From an uncultured Pelagibacteraceae bacterium (GTDB lineage: Bacteria; Pseudomonadota; Alphaproteobacteria; Pelagibacterales; Pelagibacteraceae): 41,324 nt of DNA. Below the pieces are notes generated by a model, which was given only the letters and a program-made list of their open reading frames with translations, had not been told where the DNA came from and searched no databases. The translations under genes and the position numbers were made by a program. Location: contig CACLTL010000006.1 in NCBI GenBank assembly GCA_902609855.1, positions 1-41,324 on the forward strand. Reading direction: 5' to 3'. Positions 24,322 through 32,220 of this stretch are shown here, piece by piece (the stretch's first letter is position 1; the number at the start of each line of letters is the position of its first letter).

Positions 24322-25992
24322 ATGACAAATAAAATTCTAGCACTTAAATATAGACCTCAAGACTTTAAAGATTTGATCGGTCAAGAAGTCATGGCCCAAA
24401 CAATTACTAATGCGATCAAACTTGAAAAAACTCCAAACGCATATTTATTAACTGGAATCAGGGGTGTCGGTAAAACGACAACAGCTCGTTTAATTGCAAA
24501 AGCTTTAAACTGTCAAAAAAATGATGACCCTAAAATAGATTGTTCTGCTGAGAAATTTTGTCCTACTTGCCAAGAAATAATAAATTCAAATCATATTGAT
24601 ATTTTGGAGATGGACGCTGCATCTAAAACTGGAATAGATGATGTAAGAGAGTTAATTGAAAATTCAAAGTACAGCCCAACTAGCGCAAAGTTTAAAATAT
24701 TTATAATTGACGAAGTACACATGCTCTCAAAACAAGCATTTAATGGCTTACTTAAAACTTTAGAAGAGCCACCACCAAGTTTGAAATTTATTTTAGCTAC
24801 TACAGAACCAAGAAAAATACCGGTAACTATTCTATCCCGATGTCAAAGATTTGATCTTAAAAGAGTAAGTGTTGATAAACTTTGTGAACACTTAAAGAAG
24901 ATAGCTGATCAAGAAAAAGGCAAAGTATCTGAAGATGCAATTAAATTAATAGCAAAAACATCAGAAGGATCTGTAAGAGATTCTATTTCATTATTAGATC
25001 GAACATTAATCTCACAATCGATAAATGAAACTAAACAAATAGAAGAGCCAGATGTTAGACAAATGCTAGGACTAGCAGATAAAAGCAAAACCTTAATGTT
25101 GTTTAAAGAAGTTCTAAGTGGAAATGAAAAAGAAGCTATTCAATTAATGAGCGAGCTTATTAATGACGGTTTAGATGCCAAAAAGTTTTTAAACGATATT
25201 TTAGAAGTGCTTTATTTTTTTGGCAGGAGAATTAGTCTGGGTCCAATAGAAAAAGATATGTCAATCTCAGAAGCAGAGGTTCGAATGGTTGATGAATATT
25301 CTAAAAATGTAGATATGCAAGATATAGGTCTATTTTGGCAACTAACTATTAAAACCATTGACGACCTGAGTATAGTTGGAAATGAAAATTTGACTTTAGA
25401 AATGTATATTATGCAATTATTACATTTACAAAATATTGACAACAGAAACCAAATTAAAAATCCAAGAAATGAAAGTCAATTATCAAATAAAGACTTAATT
25501 GGAAAAAAAAATGAGGATAAATCACCTGAGCCAAACATACCCAATCAAGTTAAAAATCAACTAAAGAGCACTAATCAATTTAAAACTAAACCTATAAAAA
25601 GTTTTTTTAAAGACCAACAAAATACTAAAATTGAAATTAAAAATTTACAAGACCTTATTGATCATGCAATCAAAGAAAAAGAGATTGAACTTAAGTACGA
25701 CCTTGAAAGAAATGTAAAATTGGTAAGTTTTAGCAGGGGTAAAATTGACATAAGCTTCAATGAAAAGTTAAATAAAAATTTTATAAAAAATCTAGCAGAA
25801 AAATTGCTTTTATGGACTGGAGAGAGATGGATTATATCTTTAAGTAAAAATGATATTGCTAAAAGCATCTTTGAACAAAATCAACAAGATCAAAGTAAAA
25901 AGATAGAAGAGTTTAAAAAAAGTAAAATTGCAAAGGATATGCAAGAAGCTTTTCCGGATGCAAAATTAATAGATTTTAAAGAGGAGAAATAA
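24322..25992 (+). CDS. dnaX: DNA polymerase III subunit tau (and possibly gamma)
   Basis: A 556-residue clamp-loader ATPase. ATG at 24322 is used; the open frame extends into the SRP RNA gene but homologues start at TNKILALKYRPQ. Walker A is GIRGVGKT at 45-52. A four-cysteine zinc module lies at about 63-86, followed by the Walker B region IIDEVHMLS and the sensor region TTEPRKIP. Domain III ends near residue 375, followed by a charged linker and the tau-specific C-terminal region that contacts the polymerase and helicase. A nine-A run at 25503-25511 in the linker could generate a shorter gamma product (see findings). ybaB overlaps by one base. Confidence 0.96.
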   Translation: MTNKILALKYRPQDFKDLIGQEVMAQTITNAIKLEKTPNAYLLTGIRGVGKTTTARLIAKALNCQKNDDPKIDCSAEKFCPTCQEIINSNHIDILEMDAASKTGIDDVRELIENSKYSPTSAKFKIFIIDEVHMLSKQAFNGLLKTLEEPPPSLKFILATTEPRKIPVTILSRCQRFDLKRVSVDKLCEHLKKIADQEKGKVSEDAIKLIAKTSEGSVRDSISLLDRTLISQSINETKQIEEPDVRQMLGLADKSKTLMLFKEVLSGNEKEAIQLMSELINDGLDAKKFLNDILEVLYFFGRRISLGPIEKDMSISEAEVRMVDEYSKNVDMQDIGLFWQLTIKTIDDLSIVGNENLTLEMYIMQLLHLQNIDNRNQIKNPRNESQLSNKDLIGKKNEDKSPEPNIPNQVKNQLKSTNQFKTKPIKSFFKDQQNTKIEIKNLQDLIDHAIKEKEIELKYDLERNVKLVSFSRGKIDISFNEKLNKNFIKNLAEKLLLWTGERWIISLSKNDIAKSIFEQNQQDQSKKIEEFKKSKIAKDMQEAFPDAKLIDFKEEK

Positions 25993-26312
25993 TGACAAAT
26001 TTTTCTGACATGTTATCAAAAGCAAAGATAATGCAAGAAAAAATGAAAGAGGCCCAAGAACAAATTAAAAAAATTGAAGTAGAAGGGGCGTCTGGCGGAA
26101 ATCTTGTAAAAGTAATTTTATCTGGAGATTATGAGATAAAATCCATCATCATCAGTGATGATGCTAAAAAAGAAAGCCAAGATATAATAAATGATTTAAT
26201 CAAAGCAGCTTATAATAATGCAAAAGAAAATTTAAAAAAGAAATCTGCTGAAGAATTATCTAAAGCTACGGGTGGATTTAATTTGCCCTTAGATTTTAAA
26301 CTTCCCTTCTAA
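25992..26312 (+). CDS. ybaB: YbaB/EbfC nucleoid-associated protein
   Basis: A 106-residue YbaB family DNA-binding protein. It has an N-terminal amphipathic helix (MLSKAKIMQEKMKEAQEQ), a central beta sheet with GASGGNLVKV, and a C-terminal helix. Dimers form tweezers-like clamps on DNA. The dnaX-ybaB-recR order is conserved widely in bacteria. It overlaps dnaX and recR by one base each, with an AGGAG ribosome binding site at the end of dnaX. Confidence 0.96.
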   Translation: MTNFSDMLSKAKIMQEKMKEAQEQIKKIEVEGASGGNLVKVILSGDYEIKSIIISDDAKKESQDIINDLIKAAYNNAKENLKKKSAEELSKATGGFNLPLDFKLPF

Positions 26313-26917
26313 TGGATAATGATATCCCAGAAATTAATGAACTAATTAAACAATTTTCTAAGTTGCCTGGATTGGGTCCAAAGTCAGCAAAAAGAATAAT
26401 TCTTAAATTAATAAATAACAAAGATAATATGGTTAAGCCGCTAGCGAAGTCCTTAGCTCAAGTATATAAAAAAGTTGTTAGGTGTATAGACTGTGGAAAC
26501 TTAAAAATAATCGACAAGATTTGCATCTGCTCTTCAGACAGTTCTTACGATAAGATTTGTGTAGTTGAGAACCTAGCTGATATGTGGGTAATAGACTCTG
26601 CAAATATCTATAAAGGTCATTATCATATTTTAGGTGGCACATTAAATTCGAACGAAAACTATGAGAAAAAAAATCTCTTAATCGAGTCCCTTATTAAAAG
26701 AATTAAAAAAAATAATCTTAAAGAGGTGATCATTGCGACGAGTGCAACCGTTGAAGGGCAAACCACAGCCCACTATATTGAAGACATCATCAAAAACGAT
26801 AACTTAAAAATTACTAAATTAGCACAGGGTTTGCCTGTTGGAGGTGAGATTGAACAATTAGATGATGGTACTTTATTCTCAGCCTTTAAAAATAGAGTGC
26901 CAGTTACAGGTGATTAA
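26312..26917 (+). CDS. recR: Recombination mediator RecR
   Basis: A 201-residue RecR with the helix-hairpin-helix ([12 protein letters not shown]), a four-cysteine zinc finger (CIDCGN...CICSS), a Toprim domain starting at [11 protein letters not shown], and the Walker-like C-terminal segment [12 protein letters not shown]. It helps RecF or RecO load RecA at gaps. It overlaps ybaB by one base, and its 3' end overlaps glcB on the other strand by 4 bp. All expected cysteines are present. Confidence 0.97.
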   Translation: MDNDIPEINELIKQFSKLPGLGPKSAKRIILKLINNKDNMVKPLAKSLAQVYKKVVRCIDCGNLKIIDKICICSSDSSYDKICVVENLADMWVIDSANIYKGHYHILGGTLNSNENYEKKNLLIESLIKRIKKNNLKEVIIATSATVEGQTTAHYIEDIIKNDNLKITKLAQGLPVGGEIEQLDDGTLFSAFKNRVPVTGD

Positions 26918-29058
26918 TTATAAGCTTTTTTTTCCAATCTTCTTTGATGTAGTAAAGGTTCTGTGTAGCCGGACGGCTGTATTCTGCCTTTGAAAACAAG
27001 ATCACAAGCTGCAGAGAATGCTAAGGACTTTTCAAAGTTATCAGACATTTTTTTGTAACTTGGATCATTTTTGTTTTGCTCATCTACAATTTTTGCCATT
27101 TTTTTCATCACTTCTAAAACTTGATCCTTTTTGCATATACCATGATGCAACCAATTAGCAATATGTTGAGATGAAATCCTGAGCGTTGCTCTATCTTCCA
27201 TCAATCCCACATTATTAATATCTGGAACTTTTGAACAACCAATTCCTTGATTAACCCATCTTACAACATACCCTAAAATCCCTTGAGCATTATTTTCTAG
27301 TTCTCGCTTAATATCTTCTAATGCCCAATTAGGTCTATCTGCTATTGGAATTTCTAAAATACTTTCTAATTTGACTTTAATTCTAGATTTAATTTTATTT
27401 TGTTCTTCGAAAACGTTTACTTTATGATAATGCATTGAATGTAACGTTGCAGCTGTTGGTGAGGGTACCCATGCGCAATTTGCCCCTGATCTAGGGTGTC
27501 CAATTTTTTGTTCCATCATATTCGCCATTTGATCTGGCATAGCCCACATGCCTTTTCCAATTTGAGCTTTACCCGAAAAACCACAATTTAATCCAATATC
27601 AACATTCCAGTTTTCGTATGCTCCTAACCAGGTTGATTTTTTCATTTCACCCTTGAAAATCATTGGTCCTGCTTCAAAAGATGTGTGCATTTCATCACCT
27701 GTTCGATCTAGAAAACCTGTATTAATAAAAACAATTCTATTTTTTACCTGCCTTATACATTCTTTTAAATTTACTGTGGTTCTTCTTTCCTCATCCATTA
27801 TTCCAACTTTAATAGAGTATTTTTTAATCCCTAAAGCCTCTTCAACTTTTCCAAAGAGGGTGTTCGTAAAAGCCACTTCTTCTGGTCCATGCATTTTAGG
27901 CTTAACTATATAAACAGAACCAGTTCTAGAATTTTTTTTATTTTTAAAATCATGAAGAGCGCATAGTGTTGATACAAAGGCATCCATTATACCCTCGGGT
28001 ATCTCTGAGTTATCATTTAATAAAATAGCAGGATTAGTCATTAAGTGCCCTACATTTCGATTTAACAATAAAGCTCTTCCATGTAATGAAATCTTTTTTC
28101 CATCTATAGACATGTAGTTTCGATCAGGGTTAAGTTTTCTTATAAATTTTTTTCCGTTTTTTTCTATATTAGCTGTTAGATCTCCCTTCATTAAACCTAA
28201 CCAATTACGATAACATTTTACTTTATCTTCAGCATCTACAGCAGCAACCGAGTCTTCGTTGTCTATAATAGTTGAAATAGCGGACTCAACTATAACATCT
28301 GAGATAGATGCCTTATCTAGTTTTCCTACTAAATGATCAGGATCCATTGAAATCTGAATGTGTAAGTTATTATTTTTAATTAAAATTTCTTTTAGTTTTT
28401 CTTTTTCACCATTAAAAGCTATGAACTGATTTTTATTTTTTAGATAGCTTTCTTTTTTGTCTTTAAAAAATACCAAATCTTTATTTTTAATTTTTATTCC
28501 GGAAATTTCGTTCCAACTTAATTCCTCAAGAGGAGCAATCTCATCTAAAAAATTTTTAACATAAGATATACATTTGTAAGCTCTTTCCTCACTAAATTCT
28601 TTATTCTTATTAACTGAAATTACATCTGTTCCATACAGCGCATCATAAAGACTTCCCCATCTTGCATTTGCAGCATTTAAAGCGTATCTAGCATTATCTA
28701 CTGGAACAACTAGTTGCGGACCAGCTATCGATGATATCTCGGTATCTACATTAGCAGTCTCAATTTTAAAGTCATTTTTTTCTTCAACAATATAAGAAAT
28801 TGATTTTAAAAATTTTGTATATTCCTTTTTTTTGAGATCCTTGGCTTTATTTTTAACGTGCCACTCATCAATTTTTTTTTGAATATCTTCCCTTTTTTTT
28901 ATTAGACTCTTATTAATAGGGGCAAGCTCATGAACAATTTTTTCAAAGTTAGCCCAAAAACTTTCAGGTTCGATGTCTGTTCCTGGTATAACTTCATTAT
29001 TTATGAAGTTAAATAAATTGGAACTTATTTTTAGCCCGTTTTTCTCAGTAATACTCAT
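26914..29058 (-). CDS. glcB: Malate synthase G
   Basis: A 714-residue malate synthase G, full family length. A clear GlcB pattern includes [27 protein letters not shown] (catalytic Arg and Glu region), [15 protein letters not shown], and the catalytic C-terminal region [21 protein letters not shown]. It condenses glyoxylate with acetyl-CoA to malate, feeding two-carbon compounds into the TCA cycle. In Ca. P. ubique, glcB expression has been linked to a glycine riboswitch; here only 58 bp separate it from the divergent accA, and no aptamer is visible. It converges on recR. Confidence 0.96.
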   Translation of the reverse strand: MSITEKNGLKISSNLFNFINNEVIPGTDIEPESFWANFEKIVHELAPINKSLIKKREDIQKKIDEWHVKNKAKDLKKKEYTKFLKSISYIVEEKNDFKIETANVDTEISSIAGPQLVVPVDNARYALNAANARWGSLYDALYGTDVISVNKNKEFSEERAYKCISYVKNFLDEIAPLEELSWNEISGIKIKNKDLVFFKDKKESYLKNKNQFIAFNGEKEKLKEILIKNNNLHIQISMDPDHLVGKLDKASISDVIVESAISTIIDNEDSVAAVDAEDKVKCYRNWLGLMKGDLTANIEKNGKKFIRKLNPDRNYMSIDGKKISLHGRALLLNRNVGHLMTNPAILLNDNSEIPEGIMDAFVSTLCALHDFKNKKNSRTGSVYIVKPKMHGPEEVAFTNTLFGKVEEALGIKKYSIKVGIMDEERRTTVNLKECIRQVKNRIVFINTGFLDRTGDEMHTSFEAGPMIFKGEMKKSTWLGAYENWNVDIGLNCGFSGKAQIGKGMWAMPDQMANMMEQKIGHPRSGANCAWVPSPTAATLHSMHYHKVNVFEEQNKIKSRIKVKLESILEIPIADRPNWALEDIKRELENNAQGILGYVVRWVNQGIGCSKVPDINNVGLMEDRATLRISSQHIANWLHHGICKKDQVLEVMKKMAKIVDEQNKNDPSYKKMSDNFEKSLAFSAACDLVFKGRIQPSGYTEPLLHQRRLEKKAYN

Positions 29059-29082
29059 AATGAACCTATCTTTACATTTTAA

Positions 29083-29088
29083 TATAAT
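29083..29088 (+). promoter_or_regulatory. Candidate -10 box for accA
   Basis: A perfect TATAAT lies 28 bp upstream of the accA ATG in the 58-bp divergent accA/glcB gap. The best -35 (ATGAAC at 29060-29065, 17-bp spacer) matches only three of six bases and overlaps the start of glcB. Confidence 0.45.
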
Positions 29089-29116
29089 ACATTAATAGTA
29101 GCATTATTAGCTCAAT

Positions 29117-30223
29117 ATGAAAAATTATTTAGAATTTGAAAAAGAAATCAAAGCACTCGAACAAGAAGTCGAAGGTCTAAAAAGCCCATTTGGATCTGAG
29201 GGGATTTCTGAAGTCGATACTCAGAAAATCAAAAATACTCAAAATGAAATTAATGATAAACTAAAAGAGACATACGCAAACCTTAACAGTTGGCAAAGAA
29301 CTCAAGTTGCAAGACATGAAGATAGGCCAAAAGCAAATTTTTATATCAAAAAAATATTTTCTAAATTTACATTATTATCTGGTGATCGTTATTTTGGTGA
29401 TGACAAATCTGTTATTGCTGGTTTTGCATTAATTGATAACAAGTCTATTTTAGTTATAGGTCAAGAAAAGGGAGAGGACCTAAACAGCAGAATTGAAAGA
29501 AATTTTGGAATGATGAGACCAGAAGGATATAGAAAATGTATAAGGTTAATGAAATTAGCAGATCGTTTTCAAATTCCTGTTGTTAGCTTTATCGATACGC
29601 CTGGTGCATATCCTGGATTAGGAGCGGAGCAAAGAGGTCAAGCTTCAGCAATAGCTAATTCTATTGAGTGCTGCATGTCATTATCGGTTCCAAATATTTC
29701 AATAATAATTGGAGAAGGTGGATCTGGAGGTGCAATAGCTTTAGCATCTTCTAACAAAGTCATAATGTTAGAAAATTCTATATATTCAGTTATTTCACCA
29801 GAAGGATGTGCTTCAATACTTTGGCGTGATCCAAGTAAATCACTACAAGCAGCTGAAGCAATGAAATTAACAGCTAAAGATTTGTTAAAACTTGGAATAA
29901 TAGATGAGATAATACCTGAACCTTTAGGAGGGGCACATAGAGATCCAGAAATTATTGCAGCAGATATAAAACACTCGATTATGAAAAATTTAAAAAGTTT
30001 TGAAAATTTTAGTAAAGAAGAAATTTATGATCACAGAAAAGCTAAATTTTTACAAATTGGAAGGGATCAAGGTTTCAGCAAATCCACTAATCTTGATGGA
30101 GGCGGATTAAGCTATAAAGAGCCAAATCTACAAAAATTATTATCGCACATTGATAAAAACAAACTAATTTATGGTGGATTTTGCTTATTTGCTGCAACAA
30201 TCCTCATTGCACTTATATTTTAG
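29117..30223 (+). CDS. accA: Acetyl-CoA carboxylase carboxyltransferase alpha subunit, with C-terminal helix
   Basis: A 368-residue AccA. The N-terminal coiled coil (about 1-60) and crotonase-like carboxyltransferase fold are clear, with TPGAYPGLGAEQRGQ and GEGGSGGAIALASS forming the oxyanion and CoA region. Most AccA proteins are about 320 residues. This one has about 45 extra C-terminal residues (GFSKSTNLDGGG onward), ending in a strongly hydrophobic helix (about 350-367) at the very end, which suggests tail-anchoring to the membrane. With AccD it transfers carboxyl from biotin to acetyl-CoA to make malonyl-CoA for fatty acids. Confidence 0.94.
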   Translation: MKNYLEFEKEIKALEQEVEGLKSPFGSEGISEVDTQKIKNTQNEINDKLKETYANLNSWQRTQVARHEDRPKANFYIKKIFSKFTLLSGDRYFGDDKSVIAGFALIDNKSILVIGQEKGEDLNSRIERNFGMMRPEGYRKCIRLMKLADRFQIPVVSFIDTPGAYPGLGAEQRGQASAIANSIECCMSLSVPNISIIIGEGGSGGAIALASSNKVIMLENSIYSVISPEGCASILWRDPSKSLQAAEAMKLTAKDLLKLGIIDEIIPEPLGGAHRDPEIIAADIKHSIMKNLKSFENFSKEEIYDHRKAKFLQIGRDQGFSKSTNLDGGGLSYKEPNLQKLLSHIDKNKLIYGGFCLFAATILIALIF

Positions 30224-30224
30224 C

Positions 30225-30245
30225 CATTGTTGCAAAAAAACAATG
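30225..30245 (+). terminator. Weak hairpin after accA
   Basis: CATTGTT (30225-30231) and AACAATG (30239-30245) form a 7-bp stem with a 7-nt loop, two bases after the accA stop. T-rich sequence (ATTTTCTTCT) only follows about 13 bases later, so termination is uncertain. Confidence 0.4.
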
Positions 30246-30304
30246 AGACTAAATAATATTTTCTTCTATTGACTTTTATTCATCTTATATATTAAAGAGG
30301 CAAT

Positions 30305-30323
30305 AACTAATCTTTGATTAGTT
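30305..30323 (+). promoter_or_regulatory. 5' leader hairpin of the cold-shock gene
   Basis: AACTAATC and GATTAGTT form a perfect 8-bp stem with a TTT loop, 33 bp upstream of the csp start. A possible promoter (TTGACT at 30269-30274, TATTAA at 30290-30295, short 15-bp spacer) would place it in the first bases of the mRNA. Cold-shock leaders often control mRNA stability or translation by structure. Confidence 0.55.
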
Positions 30324-30355
30324 CAAGTTAATAATAATAAGGAAAAATAAATAAT

Positions 30356-30568
30356 ATGAGTACACTAAAAGGTAAAGTAAAGTGGTTCAATGGCACTAAA
30401 GGATATGGTTTCATTGAAAGAGAAGACAAAGAAAAAGACGTGTTCGTACATTCTTCAGCTGTTAGAGATGCAGGTTTAAAATATTTAAACGAGGGTGATG
30501 AGTTAACGTTTGAAGTGGAGAGCACAGAAAAAGGTCCTTCAGCAGTAAAACTGCAGAAAACATCTTAA
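30356..30568 (+). CDS. cspA: Cold-shock domain protein (CspA family)
   Basis: A 70-residue single cold-shock domain with RNP1 (KGYGFIE) and RNP2 (VFVHSS), preceded by [11 protein letters not shown]. It should bind single-stranded RNA or DNA and melt secondary structure, as RNA chaperone or antiterminator. Length is standard for CspA. AAGGA at 30339-30343 lies 12 bases before the ATG, a rather long spacing. Whether it is cold induced or constitutive cannot be told; a leader hairpin at 30305-30323 suggests post-transcriptional control. Confidence 0.96.
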   Translation: MSTLKGKVKWFNGTKGYGFIEREDKEKDVFVHSSAVRDAGLKYLNEGDELTFEVESTEKGPSAVKLQKTS

Positions 30569-30595
30569 TCTAAATTTCCAAAAATCACTGATTAA

Positions 30596-30632
30596 CGGGG
30601 CATTAAGATAAGCTTAGCTTTTTATTGTCCCG
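30596..30632 (+). terminator. Imperfect hairpin downstream of cspA
   Basis: CGGGGCA (30596-30602) pairs with TGTCCCG (30626-30632) with one G-U, and an inner AAGC-TTA-GCTT stem is possible. It follows the csp stop by 27 bp. No T tract follows the base, so it may be a 3' stabiliser. Confidence 0.45.
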
Positions 30633-30679
30633 CTAATTCCATCTTGAAAAAGACACATTTTTTTTCTAAATAATTATCA

Positions 30680-30759
30680 TGATTATAAAAAAAACATTTT
30701 CAACTCTAAGATCACATTCTCACAGAATGCACGCTAGGCTATTGCTTAGCTTATAATCA
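30680..30759 (+). ncRNA. Candidate structured RNA (three-way junction) before tRNA-His
   Basis: A closing stem TGATTATAA (30680-30688) with TTATAATCA (30751-30759) is perfect over 9 bp. Inside are hairpin CATTCT-CAC-AGAATG (30715-30729) and hairpin GCTAGGC-TATT-GCTTAGC (30733-30750, one G-U), the last stacked directly on the closing stem. No ORF, promoter or terminator of its own was recognised, and I know no matching family. It could be an independent RNA or a leader of the tRNA-His/hisS transcript. Confidence 0.4.
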
Positions 30760-30804
30760 AAAACATATAAATTTAACTAAAATTAAGATAAACATAACAA
30801 GGAC

Positions 30805-30881
30805 GCAGCAGTAGCTCAGTTGGTTAGAGCACTAGTTTGTGGAACTAGGGGTCGGTGGTTCGAATCCACCCTGCTGTACCA
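30805..30881 (+). tRNA. tRNA-His (anticodon GTG)
   Basis: A complete 77-nt cloverleaf with encoded CCA. The acceptor GCAGCAG pairs with CTGCTGT (1-72 is G-U), the D arm has GCTC...GAGC, the anticodon loop is TTGTGGA, and the T arm is GGTGG-TTCGAAT-CCACC. The base before position 1 is C and the discriminator is A73, so it lacks the G-1:C73 pair of most tRNA-His, as known for many alphaproteobacteria. It ends 4 bases before the hisS start. Confidence 0.97.
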
Positions 30882-30885
30882 AACA

Positions 30886-32220
30886 ATGACAAAAGAAAAA
30901 AACAACAAACCTTCCAAAGAACTACCATTAGGGTTTGTAGACAGAGAAGAAAAAGAATTACTCGTACGAGATTTCATAATTTCAAACATTAAAGAAGTTA
31001 TGATTAAATACGGATTTCAATATCTCGAAACCCCAAGTTTTGAGTATTCGGAAAGTATTGGAAAATTTTTACCAGATAAGGAAAGACCAGACGAAGGTGT
31101 TTTTTCGATTAAAGATGAAAATAAGTGGTTATCCCTAAGATACGATCTCACGGCGCCATTAGCTAGGTATGTTGCAAAAAATTATTTAGAAATCTCTAAA
31201 CCATTTAAAAGATATCAATTAGGTACTGTTTGGAGGAATGAAAAACCAGGACCTGGGAGATTTAGAGAATTTTTACAATTTGATGCAGATTTTGTCGGAA
31301 CAAAAAGTTTACAAGCTGATGCTGAATTATGTGTCATGATTTCAGAAATTCTTGAAAAATGTGGTCTTACTAAATCAGAATATATAATCAAGATCTCATC
31401 AAGAAAAATCACCGAAGAATTATTTAAAAAGATAAATATAAATGACAATCAACAAAAACTTACCACCCTCAGAGCCCTAGATAAAATTGATAGACTTGGT
31501 TGGAGTGGAGTAAAAGAATTATTAGGTGAGGGCAGAAGAGATAAATCTGGTGATTTCACAAAAGGTGCAAATTTAAAGTTAGAAGATATAAAAACGATTG
31601 AAGAAATGATCAAGAAGAATTTACCTGAAACAGAAGATTTAGTTGAGATATTGAAAATTTTTAAAGATTACAATTTTAATAATTTTGAATTCGATCCATC
31701 AGTTATTCGGGGACTAGAATATTATACTGGTGCAATTTTTGAAGTAAATTTAAAATTTGATGTAACAAATAATAAAGGGGAAGTCATTCAATTTGGATCC
31801 ATAGGAGGCGGTGGAAGATATGATAATCTGGTAAATAACTTTGGTAATTTTGATGCTCCGGCTACAGGGATATCAATTGGCCTAGATCGTTTAGTTTATG
31901 CTTTAATGCAAAAAAAAGAATTTCAAGTAAAACAATCTAAACCAATAGTGATTTGTGTTTTCGATAAAAATTCAATGAAAGATTATATAAATGTTCAAAC
32001 AATATTAAGAGAAGCTGGCATTAGCACTGAAATTTATCCTGGAGAAAGTAAACTAAAAAAACAAATGGAGTATGCTAACAAAATCAAATCTCCGGCAGTT
32101 ATTTTATATGGTGAGAATGAAATTAAATCAGGGAAGCCGACTTTAAGAAACTTAAGTTCAGGCAAAGAAAAATCAATTGAAATAAAAGAATTAGTCAATG
32201 AAATCAAAAAAATTATCTGA
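30886..32220 (+). CDS. hisS: Histidyl-tRNA synthetase
   Basis: A 444-residue class II synthetase. The start is ATG at 30886; the frame stays open upstream into the tRNA, but that part is not coding. Motif 2 is around YQLGTVWRNEKPGPGRFREFLQFDAD (split across 405-480 of the gene), followed by the histidine motif LEYYTGAIFEV and GGGGRYDNLV. The C-terminal anticodon-binding domain is present. It charges the tRNA-His encoded 4 bases upstream, which lacks G-1, so this enzyme must recognise other features. hisZ overlaps its end by 23 bp. Confidence 0.95.
   Translation: MTKEKNNKPSKELPLGFVDREEKELLVRDFIISNIKEVMIKYGFQYLETPSFEYSESIGKFLPDKERPDEGVFSIKDENKWLSLRYDLTAPLARYVAKNYLEISKPFKRYQLGTVWRNEKPGPGRFREFLQFDADFVGTKSLQADAELCVMISEILEKCGLTKSEYIIKISSRKITEELFKKININDNQQKLTTLRALDKIDRLGWSGVKELLGEGRRDKSGDFTKGANLKLEDIKTIEEMIKKNLPETEDLVEILKIFKDYNFNNFEFDPSVIRGLEYYTGAIFEVNLKFDVTNNKGEVIQFGSIGGGGRYDNLVNNFGNFDAPATGISIGLDRLVYALMQKKEFQVKQSKPIVICVFDKNSMKDYINVQTILREAGISTEIYPGESKLKKQMEYANKIKSPAVILYGENEIKSGKPTLRNLSSGKEKSIEIKELVNEIKKII

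Noticed and set aside
30820-30885. hisS frame open upstream into tRNA-His
   Set aside because: The sequence is a complete tRNA gene. Homologous HisRS begins at or after the ATG at 30886.
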